A stretch of DNA of 47,671 bases, taken from NCBI GenBank assembly GCA_002331575.1, contig DCZG01000075.1, forward strand, positions 8,635-56,305, read 5' to 3'. Below are positions 40,504-47,671 of this stretch, in pieces; within the stretch, counting starts at the first letter, position 1; every line of letters starts with the position of its first letter. Origin of the DNA: Atopobium sp. UBA2090 (GTDB taxonomy: Bacteria; Actinomycetota; Coriobacteriia; Coriobacteriales; Atopobiaceae). The notes under the pieces are model-generated. The model did no database searches, was not told the origin of the DNA, and was given only the letters and a program-made list of their open reading frames with translations. Position numbers and translations under genes: made by a program.

Positions 40504-41229
40504 ATGGAGAAGAAGACGAAGGCACTGGCCGCCATCGCGGCGGGCGCGCTGGCCATCGGGATTGCGCTGTCGGTCGCGAGCTGCGCCCTGCGCTCGGCGG
40601 GGGCGGACCAGCAGACCGTACAGGAGGAGGCGCCCGTCGAGGAGGCCGCTCAAGGCCAGGGCGCCGAGGCGCCCGCGGCGCTCACGTCCTACGAGCTCGC
40701 CTGTTCCAAGGGCTGGAAGAGCGACGCGGGCTCGCTGCAGATGTCCAAGGGCATGGTCATCGAGAAAGGCGCGGACGGCAAGATCCACGTGCTGACCGTT
40801 TCCGAGGTGGAGGAGGCAGACGCCGGCAAGCAGGCCGTGCTCACGGTCGCCGGCATCGACGAGGATTCGCAGGACAGCGTCACCTGGACGCTGATATTCG
40901 ACCGGTCCGGCGGCGCGGCAACCATGTCCAGCGACGACTTCAAGGTGAGCAAGGAGTATACGGAGGACGCCGCCGAGGGCTCCGTATCCGTCAGCGGGAT
41001 GGACGAGGCATACATAGGCCTCGTCGGCGGCGACGCGGAGCCGCTGCGCAAGGCCCTGGCGGCCTACATGGCCAAGAACGTGCCCCAGGCGGCGTCGGCC
41101 TCCTTCGACGGCGAGGCGTCCGTCGACTTCAACGCCAAGACCGTCTCGGCGTCGTTCCATGCCGACGACCCCGCAAGGACCGTCCTCGTGGTGGCGTACG
41201 CCGACGGCAAGTTCACCGTGACGGGCTAG
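40504..41229 (+). CDS. Putative lipoprotein of the transfer region
   Basis: This 241-aa protein has a basic N-terminus, a hydrophobic h-region and a lipobox-like LSVASC (Cys about residue 28), so it is probably lipid-anchored on the outer face of the membrane. A Glu/Gln/Ala-rich linker (about 33-60) leads to a domain of mixed beta structure with two similar halves. I do not recognise the family; such proteins are common between the NlpC/P60 hydrolase and VirB6 in Clostridial elements. Position suggests a channel accessory or surface-exclusion role, which is inference. The ATG follows AAGGAG. Confidence 0.7.
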   Translation: MEKKTKALAAIAAGALAIGIALSVASCALRSAGADQQTVQEEAPVEEAAQGQGAEAPAALTSYELACSKGWKSDAGSLQMSKGMVIEKGADGKIHVLTVSEVEEADAGKQAVLTVAGIDEDSQDSVTWTLIFDRSGGAATMSSDDFKVSKEYTEDAAEGSVSVSGMDEAYIGLVGGDAEPLRKALAAYMAKNVPQAASASFDGEASVDFNAKTVSASFHADDPARTVLVVAYADGKFTVTG

Positions 41230-41238
41230 GGGGTCGCT

Positions 41239-42246
41239 TTGCTTGAGAGAATCGGACGGGCGACACCGGCGCGGCGGAGGTTCCTGCTCTCGCTCGCGGG
41301 CAGCGCGCTCTTCTGCGCGGCGATGCTCTGGCTGCCGCAGCCTGCTCACGCCGACATCGCCGACATCGTCAACTCGTGGCTTTGCGGCATGCTGCGGGAC
41401 TTCTGCAACTGGATCTTCGGAGCTCAGGTGGACGTGCTCAGGTCCATCGGCGCCGAGGGCGTGCTCTCCGCCAGCTTCGAGACCATGCTGGGCGGCTCCG
41501 GCACCGTGAGCATGTACGACATCGTCCACGGCGTGTGGGAGAGCGCCATCCTGCCCATCGGCTGCGGGGTGCTCTCCTTCGTGTTCACCGTGCAGCTCAT
41601 CAAGATCAGCCAGCGCATGGACGGCAGCTCCAGCATGCCGGCGGTGAAGGAGGTCGTCTTCCTGCTGGTGTTCTTCGCCGTGTTCCTGTTCCTGGTGCAG
41701 CACTCCTTCGAGCTCATGCAAGCGCTCTACGAGGTGACGCGCATCGCCATCCAGCGGGTGACGGACCTGTTCGGCAACGGCGCGGAGCTGGACATGGGCA
41801 AGGTGTCCATCACCACCACCGACGACGACGTGCCGGCGCTGCTGGGCATGGCCGTGGTCGCGCTGGTGAGCTGGGTCGTGGTGCTGGTCGCCTATATCGT
41901 GGCGCTGGTGGTGAGCTGGGCCCGCGCCATCCAGCTCTATCTGATGGCGGCGTTCAGCCCCATACCGTTGAGCCTCATGGGTCTGGAGGACACCAGGCAG
42001 ATCGGCATCGGGTACCTGCGCAGCTTCGCCAGCGTATGCCTGGCGGGCGTCATCATCCTCGTGATCCTCGTAAGCTTCCCCGTGGTGCTGGGCGGGCTCG
42101 ATGCCGTGAACGCCGGCACGGGCACGCCGATGGACAGCGTCGTCGGCGGCCTGAGCTACGCGCTGCAGTACCTTGCCGTCTGCGTCCTGCTGATACTCAG
42201 CCTGGTGAAGAGCGGGGCCTGGGCGCGCGACGTCATGGGCGGATAG
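41239..42246 (+). CDS. VirB6/TrbL-like conjugation channel protein
   Basis: This 335-aa polytopic membrane protein has a signal-like first helix ending QPAHADIAD, then about five to six further hydrophobic segments. These include GVLSFVFTVQLIKIS and VVFLLVFFAVFLFLV, and the motif WARAIQLYLMAAFSPIPLSLMG (about residues 226-247), which is typical of VirB6-like proteins of the CD1112 type in Firmicute elements. It should form the inner-membrane channel of the secretion system. The start is a TTG at 41239 behind AGGGGG. It is followed by a strong terminator, closing the transfer operon. Confidence 0.88.
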   Translation: MLERIGRATPARRRFLLSLAGSALFCAAMLWLPQPAHADIADIVNSWLCGMLRDFCNWIFGAQVDVLRSIGAEGVLSASFETMLGGSGTVSMYDIVHGVWESAILPIGCGVLSFVFTVQLIKISQRMDGSSSMPAVKEVVFLLVFFAVFLFLVQHSFELMQALYEVTRIAIQRVTDLFGNGAELDMGKVSITTTDDDVPALLGMAVVALVSWVVVLVAYIVALVVSWARAIQLYLMAAFSPIPLSLMGLEDTRQIGIGYLRSFASVCLAGVIILVILVSFPVVLGGLDAVNAGTGTPMDSVVGGLSYALQYLAVCVLLILSLVKSGAWARDVMGG

Positions 42247-42291
42247 GGGTTGGGCGCGAGGCTTCGAAAGGCCCGGCCACACGGAGAAGCC

Positions 42292-42320
42292 AAGGGCGGC
42301 AATTCCCCGCCGCCCTTTTT
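42292..42320 (+). terminator. Rho-independent terminator closing the transfer operon
   Basis: A 9-bp perfect stem (42292-42300 with 42309-42317) with an 8-base loop runs into a T run (five T counting the stem end), 46 bases after the VirB6 stop. It is the best terminator in the element. Confidence 0.88.
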
Positions 42321-42477
42321 CGGCACGCCTTGTCCAAACGGCGGCCCTTCCTGGCTTGGGATAGGGCGGCGCGCCCGCGGACCTTTCCCGGGAAGGAGGG
42401 CTTTCTGCCCGCGAGCGGCCGCCCATCCGACGAGGCGGGCCGCACGGCCCGCCCGAACCGTTCGAAAGGAAGGGCGC
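42321..42477 (+). promoter_or_regulatory. Promoter region of the adhesin operon
   Basis: A GTCCAAA motif occurs at 42332-42338, and an 8-bp hairpin (42434-42441 with 42446-42453) lies 25 bases before the start codon. A new promoter is required here because of the terminator just upstream, but no clear -35/-10 pair could be picked out. Confidence 0.4.
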
Positions 42478-42975
42478 ATGCCTAACGAGAGCAAGAGCGT
42501 CTATGTGACGCTCCACAAGAACTTCGTGAGGGAGGGAATCTCCTACACGGACCGCGAGACGGGCGAGCAGCGCACGTTCAATTCCGTGACCATGCCCAAG
42601 GGCACGTCGATCGACGGCCGGGACGTGAGCTTCTTCGAGTTCTCCCCGCTGTACGTGAACGAGTCGCGCAAAGGAGAGGACTACCGCGACATCCCGTTGC
42701 TGAAGGGCCGCGAGGTGTGGCTGCAGAAGACCGTGCTCGGCGAGGACGGGAAGCCGGTGCTGGACGCCGACGGCGGCAAGGTGCGCGAGACGGTCAAGGT
42801 CATGCCGGAGCAGGTCCGCTTCGCCTTGGACAAGCAGCGGCAGGACTACCTCGCCTCCCTGAAGCAGCGAAGCCTCCACGACCGGGCCGACGCGGCCACC
42901 CGCGGCGCGCTCGGCCGCGCGCAGGACGACCAGCCGCGCCGGCAGGGCCTGGCGCACGACGACATCCCGTTCTAA
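42478..42975 (+). CDS. Conserved element protein with SSB-like C-terminal tip
   Basis: This 165-aa soluble protein has a beta-rich N-terminal part (KSVYVTLHKNFV, EQRTFNSVTMPKGT, DVSFFEFSPLYV, GREVWLQKTV) that could be an OB-like fold. A charged helix (PEQVRFALDKQRQDYLASL) and a polar linker follow, and the last residues are HDDIPF. The DDIPF ending is the C-terminal tip of bacterial single-stranded DNA-binding proteins, which recruits partner enzymes. I do not recognise the N-terminal family by name. The ATG follows AAAGGAAGGG, and the stop is 10 bases before the adhesin start. Confidence 0.65.
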   Translation: MPNESKSVYVTLHKNFVREGISYTDRETGEQRTFNSVTMPKGTSIDGRDVSFFEFSPLYVNESRKGEDYRDIPLLKGREVWLQKTVLGEDGKPVLDADGGKVRETVKVMPEQVRFALDKQRQDYLASLKQRSLHDRADAATRGALGRAQDDQPRRQGLAHDDIPF

Positions 42976-42985
42976 GGAGGCGGCC

Positions 42986-45900
42986 ATGACAGCGAGAGCG
43001 ACAGAGACCGCCGCCTTGTCGAAGATCGCCCGAATCATGATGAGCGTGGCGCTGCTCGTCGGCATGTGCGCATCGGCGCCCATGCAGGCGCTGGCAGCCG
43101 AGTCCGTCGAGGTGACCGTCGGCGACGACGTCCCCTACGCCGGCTACTTCACGACGCGCATGTGGGCCGACGGCGAGGTGGCCTACTGCGCCGAACCCGC
43201 GGCGGGCACGCCCGCGCCGGGGACCTACTCGAAGTCGGGCATCTCCGACGGCGACCTGGCCGCCGCGATGTGGTTCAGCTACGGCGCGCCGGGCTTCGAC
43301 GAGTCCGTGTTCCCGGAAAGGTGGTACGACGGAACGGGGTGGAGCGAGGACAAGTACCTGGTGGCGAGCCACGTGCTGCTGTCGTTCGCCTACCAGGGCT
43401 CGCGCGACGAGGCGGCCTACGGGACCAACGCTCAGTTCGAGAAGTGGGCCAAGGACGAGCTCCTCGGCGACACCTGGTCCAAGGTGAAGAACCGTGCCGA
43501 CGAGGTGTCCACGGGCTTTGAGGCCTTCTCGGTGAAGACCGGCTCCGCGACGCAGGTTCTCATGAGCTTCACCTGGAAGACGGGCGGCCTCAAGGTCGCC
43601 AAGGAGGACTCGCAGGCCGGCGGCGCGTCCCAGGGCGACGCCAGCCTCGCCGGGGCGAGGTTCGACATCGTCAACGTCTCCGGGAAGAGCGCGCTGGTCG
43701 GCGGGAGGTCCTACGGCAACGGCGAGGTCGTGAAGACCATCGAGGCCGGGTGGGATGCCGCGGCGAATGCGTACGTGGCCGCCACCGGGCCGGGCGACCT
43801 GCCGTGCGGCATCTACGAGGTCGTCGAGTCGCAGGCCCCCGAGGGCTACCTCGCCTCGGACTGGTCGAAGACGGCGAATATCAAGGGGAACGGCGAGGTC
43901 GTCGACCTGACGGGCGACCCCTGCGAGGACGATGTCGCCCGCGGCGGCGTGCAGGTCACGAAGTCCGACAGGGAGCTCGGCAAGTCCGAGGCCCTGGGCG
44001 GCGACTCCCACGGTGCGTTGGGCTGCGGCTCCACGCTCGCCGGCATCGAGTTCGCCATAACCAACGAGTCGGCGGCTAAGGTGCTGGTCGGCGGCGAGTG
44101 GTTCGATCCCGGCGAGACGGTCGCCACCGTGACCACGGCATGGAACGAGGAGGCGGGCGCCTACACCGCGCAGACCGCCGCCGACGCGCTGCCCTACGGC
44201 ACCTACGCGATCCGAGAGACCAAGAGCAACGACTCCTACCTGCTGACCGACGGCGAGCCCAAGACGTTCCAGATCCGCGAGAACGGCGCCATCGCAAAGG
44301 CCTCCTCGGGCGGCGGCGAGCTCGAGTTCTTCGACCAGGTCGTCCGCAACGACCTCGAGATAGCGAAGATGGCCGAGGACACCAACGAGTCCCTGCAGGT
44401 CGCCTTCAAGGTGACCAACGAGGCGACGGGCGAGGCCCATGTTGTCGTGACCGACAAGAACGGCAACGTCTCCACGGCGTCCTCCTGGAACAAGCACAGC
44501 GCCAACACCAACGGCAACGACCGGCTGCTGGGCGTCGGGGCAGTCAACGCCTCGGACATGGACCCCAAGGCGGGCGTGTGGTTCTCCCTCGGCGAGGACG
44601 GCTCCGCAGCCGAGGTCGACGATGGCCTGGCGGCGCTGCCCTTCGGCAAGTACACGCTCGAGGAGCTGCGCAGCGACTCCAATGAGGGCTACGACCTGGT
44701 CAAGAAGGCGTTCGTCATCGAGCGCGACTCCTCCTCCGCCAAGGCGGTGTGGATGAGCCTCGACGACAAGGAGGGGCCTAAGATCCAGACCGAGGCCGCA
44801 GACGCATCAGACGGCGACCACGTGGCCCAGGCTTCCAGCGAAGTCACCCTGTCAGACACCGTGTACTACGAGAACCTCAAGACCGACGGCACCGAGTACA
44901 CCGTAACCGGCACCCTCATGCTCAAGTCCACCGGCGAGGCGCTGGTCGACGCCGACGGCAACGCCGTGACCGCGAGCAAGACCTTCAAGCCCAAGCGGAG
45001 CTCCGGCGAGGTGGAGCTTAAGTTCGCCTTCGACGGGAGCCTGCTGGCGGGAGAGGACGTCGTGGCCTTCGAGTCCCTGACATCGGGCGGCGTGGAAGTG
45101 GCGGCCCATACCGACCTCGACGACGAGGGGCAGACCGTTCGCCTCGTGGGTATCGGCACCACGGCGACCGATAAGGCGGACGGCGACAAGCTCGTCACCG
45201 GCGCCGACATCACCATCGTCGACGAGGTCGCATACGAGGGGCTGGTCCCCGGCGTCGAGTACACGCTCGAGGCCGCGCTGATGGACGCCGAGACCGGCGA
45301 TCTCGTGACCGTCGGTGGCAAGCAGGTCACCGGCACCGCAACGTTCGCCCCCGACGAAGCCAACGGCGTCCAGACGGTGGAGCTCGCGTTCGACGGCGCC
45401 GGCTTCGGCGGAAAGGGCGTCGTGGTGTTCGAGAAGCTCTTCACCGCCGGCGTGCAGATCGCGGCCCACGAGGACCTTTCCGACGAGGGGCAAACCGTCA
45501 CCGTCGTCGAGATAGGCACGAAGCTCACCGACGCCGAGGACGGCGACCAGGTTGTCGCCAGCGGCAAGGTCAAGCTCGTCGACACCGTGGAGTACAAGGG
45601 ACTCGTCCCCGGCGAAACCTACACCGCGAACGGCACGCTCGTCGACAAGTCGACCGGCGAGGCGCTGGTCGACGCCGGCGGCAACCCCGTGACCGCCACC
45701 GCCGAGTTCGCCCCCAAGGCGGCCGAGGGCACCGTAGGGGTCGCCTTCGAGTTCGACGCGCCCCATCTCGAGGAGGGGGCTGCCCTCGTGGCCTTCGAGC
45801 TCTGCCTCGACGCCAAGGGCAACGTCGTCGCCGTCCACGAGGACATCGACGACGACGGCCAGACGGTGGTGGTCGACAACCCCGACACCCCCGAAGTTCC

Positions 45901-46084
45901 CGATGCCCCAGGCGAGAAGCTGGACAAGACCGGCGTGGACCTCATGCCTTACATGCTGGGCGCCGGTATGGCCCTCGCGGCGGCCTTGGCGCTCGCCGCA
46001 TATGGGCTGCAGAGGCGCAATCCCGACGAGCCCGAGCCCGATGGCCTCGAGCTCGGAGAGGAAGCGGCGGAGCACGAGGCCTAA
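42986..46084 (+). CDS. SpaA/VaFE-repeat surface adhesin with cell-wall sorting signal
   Basis: This 1032-aa secreted protein has a signal peptide (cleavage probably after QALAAE, about residue 36) and an N-terminal thioester-domain-like region with AYCAEPAAG (Cys about 67) and LLSFAYQG. Two or three SpaA-type prealbumin-like domains follow (GARFDIVN to IYEVVESQAPEGYL; GIEFAITN to YAIRETKSNDSYLL). Then come three VaFE repeats (about 590-720, 720-850 and 850-970), recognised by DTVYYENL, VAFES and HTDLDDEGQTV. The C-terminus has LDKTG (979-983), a transmembrane helix and an acidic tail, where LPxTG is usual. Isopeptide-crosslinked stalks of this type display adhesins or pilins. Repeats 1 and 3 are near-identical over a stretch of DNA. 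The class B sortase downstream is the likely anchor enzyme. The ATG follows AAGGAGG. Confidence 0.88.
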   Translation: MTARATETAALSKIARIMMSVALLVGMCASAPMQALAAESVEVTVGDDVPYAGYFTTRMWADGEVAYCAEPAAGTPAPGTYSKSGISDGDLAAAMWFSYGAPGFDESVFPERWYDGTGWSEDKYLVASHVLLSFAYQGSRDEAAYGTNAQFEKWAKDELLGDTWSKVKNRADEVSTGFEAFSVKTGSATQVLMSFTWKTGGLKVAKEDSQAGGASQGDASLAGARFDIVNVSGKSALVGGRSYGNGEVVKTIEAGWDAAANAYVAATGPGDLPCGIYEVVESQAPEGYLASDWSKTANIKGNGEVVDLTGDPCEDDVARGGVQVTKSDRELGKSEALGGDSHGALGCGSTLAGIEFAITNESAAKVLVGGEWFDPGETVATVTTAWNEEAGAYTAQTAADALPYGTYAIRETKSNDSYLLTDGEPKTFQIRENGAIAKASSGGGELEFFDQVVRNDLEIAKMAEDTNESLQVAFKVTNEATGEAHVVVTDKNGNVSTASSWNKHSANTNGNDRLLGVGAVNASDMDPKAGVWFSLGEDGSAAEVDDGLAALPFGKYTLEELRSDSNEGYDLVKKAFVIERDSSSAKAVWMSLDDKEGPKIQTEAADASDGDHVAQASSEVTLSDTVYYENLKTDGTEYTVTGTLMLKSTGEALVDADGNAVTASKTFKPKRSSGEVELKFAFDGSLLAGEDVVAFESLTSGGVEVAAHTDLDDEGQTVRLVGIGTTATDKADGDKLVTGADITIVDEVAYEGLVPGVEYTLEAALMDAETGDLVTVGGKQVTGTATFAPDEANGVQTVELAFDGAGFGGKGVVVFEKLFTAGVQIAAHEDLSDEGQTVTVVEIGTKLTDAEDGDQVVASGKVKLVDTVEYKGLVPGETYTANGTLVDKSTGEALVDAGGNPVTATAEFAPKAAEGTVGVAFEFDAPHLEEGAALVAFELCLDAKGNVVAVHEDIDDDGQTVVVDNPDTPEVPDAPGEKLDKTGVDLMPYMLGAGMALAAALALAAYGLQRRNPDEPEPDGLELGEEAAEHEA

Positions 46085-46106
46085 GGCCGACGCTCGCAAG
46101 AAAGCG

Positions 46107-46131
46107 GGAAGGCGGCCTCGGGCCGCCTTCC
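46107..46131 (+). terminator. Hairpin after the adhesin gene
   Basis: An 11-bp perfect stem (46107-46117 with 46121-46131) with a 3-base loop lies 22 bases after the adhesin stop. Only TT follows, so partial termination that lowers sortase expression relative to the adhesin is more likely than a full stop. Confidence 0.6.
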
Positions 46132-46151
46132 TTGCGGATGCGGAGGAAACC

Positions 46152-46250
46152 ATGGATGGAACCACCCGAGAACTCGGCGTCGAGGACGTCGTGGGGACGT
46201 TAGAGAAGGTGGGGAACGGCGGCGGACGCTCCGACGGTGGGCGTCGATGA
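46152..46250 (+). CDS. Small ORF coupled to the sortase gene, 32 aa
   Basis: The ATG follows GGAGGAAACC and the TGA at 46248-46250 overlaps the ATG of the sortase gene (ATGA). The peptide has a short acidic helix (ELGVEDVVGTLEKV) and a Gly/Arg tail. It may be a leader that couples translation to the sortase rather than a functional protein. Confidence 0.5.
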   Translation: MDGTTRELGVEDVVGTLEKVGNGGGRSDGGRR

Positions 46251-47014
46251 AGGGCAAAATCAAATCGAGCATCGCCCTCGCCCTCGCCGCGGTGCTCGCC
46301 TTGGGGGCTGTGGGCGCGCTGTCATCCATGGCCCGGCTGATCGAGAGGGCGACCAACCTCGACCCCGATCCGAACGGGGTCGCGGCAATCGGCGCCGAAG
46401 ACAAGGCGGCCGGCGAAGGCGACGGCTCCGGGGGCGTCGACTGGGGCTACTGGCAGAGCGTCAACCCGGACATCATCGGATGGGTCACCGCGCCGGGCGC
46501 TGGAATCGACTCCCCGATCGTCCAGGCCCATGAGGGCGATCCCGACCACTACCTCCGCTACGACGTGTACGGCGGCTGGAACTACCACGGCGTGCCCTAC
46601 CTGCACTGGAAGTGCGCGGATGAAGGCCTGCTGGGCGCCGGCAACGCCCTGGTGTTCGGCCACCACCTCAGCGACGGCACGATGTTCTCCGCGTTGGCGG
46701 GGTTCTCGGACGCCGGTTACGCGGAGGAGCATTCCCCGATCCTCCTGCGGACCCCCGAGGGCGACGCCAGGCTGAGGGTGCTTGCGGTCGACGTCGTAGA
46801 TGCCAGCCGCGAGGGCGCCAAGGTGGAGTTCGCCGACGACGCCGAGCATGCGCAATGGCTCGCCCGGGTCGTGGCAGACGCCGACCTGAGCCTTGTCGGA
46901 GAGGGCTTCGACTTCTCGTCCGCGAAAAGCGTCGTCACCCTCTGCACCTGCAGCTACAACCGTTGGGGCAACGAGCGAACGCTGGTGATATGCGCCGTCG
47001 ACGCGCTCGGGTGA
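46247..47014 (+). CDS. srtB: Class B sortase
   Basis: This 255-aa protein has an N-terminal membrane anchor (SSIALALAAVLALGAVGAL, about residues 7-25), an acidic linker and a class B sortase domain: NPDIIGWVTAPGAGIDSPIVQ, YLRYDVYGGW, catalytic histidine in FGHHL (H139/H140), catalytic C235 in TLCTCSY and R244 in NERTLV. It should cleave the sorting signal of the adhesin encoded just upstream and attach it to the cell wall or to a pilus subunit. The class B match is by the long N-terminal region and TLCTC motif. Translation is coupled to the 32-aa ORF. The adhesin's LDKTG is a non-standard motif, so specificity may be matched to this enzyme. Confidence 0.9.
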   Translation: MKGKIKSSIALALAAVLALGAVGALSSMARLIERATNLDPDPNGVAAIGAEDKAAGEGDGSGGVDWGYWQSVNPDIIGWVTAPGAGIDSPIVQAHEGDPDHYLRYDVYGGWNYHGVPYLHWKCADEGLLGAGNALVFGHHLSDGTMFSALAGFSDAGYAEEHSPILLRTPEGDARLRVLAVDVVDASREGAKVEFADDAEHAQWLARVVADADLSLVGEGFDFSSAKSVVTLCTCSYNRWGNERTLVICAVDALG

Positions 47015-47023
47015 TGCGGGGGC

Positions 47024-47077
47024 GGGCGCGTATCGGCGCCTATGCGCGCCCGTCGCACGAAGCGCGGAGCGCGTGCG
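47024..47077 (+). other. Tandem hairpins between sortase and ArdC-like gene
   Basis: A 10-bp stem with one G-T pair (47024-47033 with 47042-47051) is followed by a CGCACG/CGTGCG stem (47054-47059 with 47072-47077). There is no T run. They could end the sortase transcript or form the leader of the next gene. Confidence 0.45.
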
Positions 47078-47116
47078 ATGTGAATCATGGAAGTCCATAC
47101 GGGAAAGGCGAAATCG

Positions 47117-47671
47117 ATGGCAAAAGGCAAGGCAAGAGGCGGCGCCGAGGCCGCAGCGAAGCGCGACGAGGAGGTCAGGCGGACCATGGAGCGCCTCGAG
47201 GAGGGCGTGAGGGGCGTCTTCGAGTCGGGAAGGTACCGCCGCTACCTCGCCGTCATGTCGCGATTCCATGGCTATAGCGCCAACAACTGCCTGCTCATCG
47301 CGATGCAGCGCCCAGACGCGACGCTGGTCGCCGGCTACCGTGCCTGGCAGGACAAGTTCGGCAGGCAGGTGAGGAAGGGCGAGCGTGGCATGAAGATCCT
47401 CAGCCCAGTCGTGGTCAAGGCGAAAGCGGCGGGCGACGACATCGGCGAAGCGCGCGACGACAGCGCCGAAGAGGGGGTCGGGCGCAGGCTTGCGGGCTTC
47501 CGCCTGGCCACCGTGTTCGACGTGAGCCAGACCGAGGGAAGGGAACTGCCCACCTTGGGCGTCGAGGAGCTGACGGGCGGCGTCGCCCGGTACGAGGCCG
47601 CCATGCGCGCCGTTTCGGAGGTCAGCAGGTACCCCGTTTCGTTCGAGGACGTCCCGGGCGGCGCGAAGGGG
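47117..47671 (+). CDS. ArdC-like ssDNA-binding/antirestriction protein, 5' part
   Basis: The frame is open to the right edge of the window (185 codons). The N-terminal domain has RYLAVMSRFHGYSANNCLLIAMQ split around residues 44-66, then VAGYRAWQDKFGRQVRKGERGMKIL (about 72-96) and FRLATVFDVSQTEGRELP. This is the ArdC N-terminal (DUF1738-type) single-stranded-DNA-binding fold, and members often carry a C-terminal metallopeptidase domain, not visible here. In conjugative elements such proteins protect incoming single-stranded DNA and may block restriction. The first 20 residues are basic and Ala-rich. The ATG at 47117 follows GGAAAGG. Confidence 0.88.
   Translation, partial: MAKGKARGGAEAAAKRDEEVRRTMERLEEGVRGVFESGRYRRYLAVMSRFHGYSANNCLLIAMQRPDATLVAGYRAWQDKFGRQVRKGERGMKILSPVVVKAKAAGDDIGEARDDSAEEGVGRRLAGFRLATVFDVSQTEGRELPTLGVEELTGGVARYEAAMRAVSEVSRYPVSFEDVPGGAKG

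Larger units (their letters stand above)
24240..47671 (+). mobile_element. Integrative and conjugative element with serine recombinases (left part, right end not in window)
   Basis: All genes from 24361 run rightward and are more GC-rich than the preceding polysaccharide operon. They comprise a recombination module (four large-serine-recombinase homologues), HTH and DnaC-like proteins, a complete Firmicute-type type IV secretion core (DUF3801, VirD4, Maff2, PrgI, VirB4, NlpC/P60 hydrolase, VirB6), a surface adhesin with sortase, and an ArdC-like protein. The set matches Tn1549/CTn-like transfer modules known from Clostridia and Coriobacteriia. The relaxase, oriT and right attachment site are not seen. 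The left boundary is approximate. Confidence 0.85.

Noticed and set aside
38704..43083. Minus-strand open frame of 1459 codons opposite virB4, the cell-wall hydrolase, lipoprotein and VirB6 genes
   Set aside because: It spans several well-supported plus-strand genes and a terminator, has low-complexity His/Val/Ala/Gly/Arg composition typical of antisense of GC-rich codons, and no recognisable domain.
44852..46165. Minus-strand open frame of 437 codons opposite the adhesin repeats
   Set aside because: Its repetition mirrors the VaFE repeats on the plus strand, and it crosses the adhesin stop.
1..47671. CRISPR arrays, tRNA or rRNA genes, IS transposases and a tyrosine integrase
   Set aside because: No regularly spaced repeats, cloverleaf-like segments, transposase motifs or tyrosine recombinase motifs were noticed on reading. 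A scan with dedicated RNA and repeat tools was not possible.

Overview
The window is high-GC DNA with Actinomycete-like codon use, but its gene content points to a gut or oral Coriobacteriia bacterium (Collinsella, Olsenella or a relative). The clues are a CW_binding_2 surface protein, a DUF4012 protein beside a Wzx/Wzy polysaccharide locus, and a Firmicute-style conjugative element adapted to high GC. The genus is an inference.

Region 1 (1-8.2 kb, chromosomal): the 3' end of a three-repeat cell-wall-binding (PF04122) gene; a divergent sugar-acid module consisting of a four-carbon acid sugar kinase and a tartronate-semialdehyde-type reductase (translationally coupled, minus strand) facing a GntR/FCD regulator across two ATACCGGTAT palindromes; a small membrane-anchored XRE regulator; an unrecognised 285-aa protein; a possible two-gene micro-operon of 45 and 53 aa; and a DUF4012 envelope protein.

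Region 2 (8.6-23.1 kb): a Wzx/Wzy-type exopolysaccharide or capsule operon that starts at an extended -10 promoter and is visibly poorer in GC than its flanks. Order: a truncated priming sugar transferase ending in a structured repeat, an intact second sugar transferase, a GT4 glycosyltransferase, wecC and wecB (UDP-ManNAc to UDP-ManNAcA), a heparinase II/III protein, a second glycosyltransferase, a hexapeptide acetyltransferase whose C-terminus is shifted out of frame at a G8 tract, a third glycosyltransferase, a second heparinase II/III protein, the polymerase/ligase and the flippase. The WecB/WecC pair predicts an N-acetylmannosaminuronic acid residue in the polymer, which gives the two lyase-like proteins a plausible substrate.

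Region 3 (23.1-24.3 kb): a decayed junction with short gene remnants, a membrane-protein gene interrupted in frame by TAG, two strong inverted repeats, a rho-independent terminator and a 16-bp palindrome.

Region 4 (about 24.3 kb to the right edge): an integrative and conjugative element, cut off by the window. It opens with two small genes (one sigma-region-4-like), then four overlapping large-serine-recombinase genes. Three of these look catalytic and the second has lost the active-site residues. Next come a small membrane protein, an HTH protein and a DnaC-like ATPase. The transfer module is DUF3801/PcfB, VirD4, Maff2, PrgI, VirB4, a glucosaminidase-NlpC/P60 hydrolase, a lipoprotein and VirB6. 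After a terminator there is a protein with an SSB-like C-terminal tip, a 1032-aa SpaA/VaFE surface adhesin, a 32-aa ORF coupled to a class B sortase, and the start of an ArdC-like gene. No relaxase, tRNA, rRNA or CRISPR array is visible; the relaxase and the right end presumably lie beyond the window.
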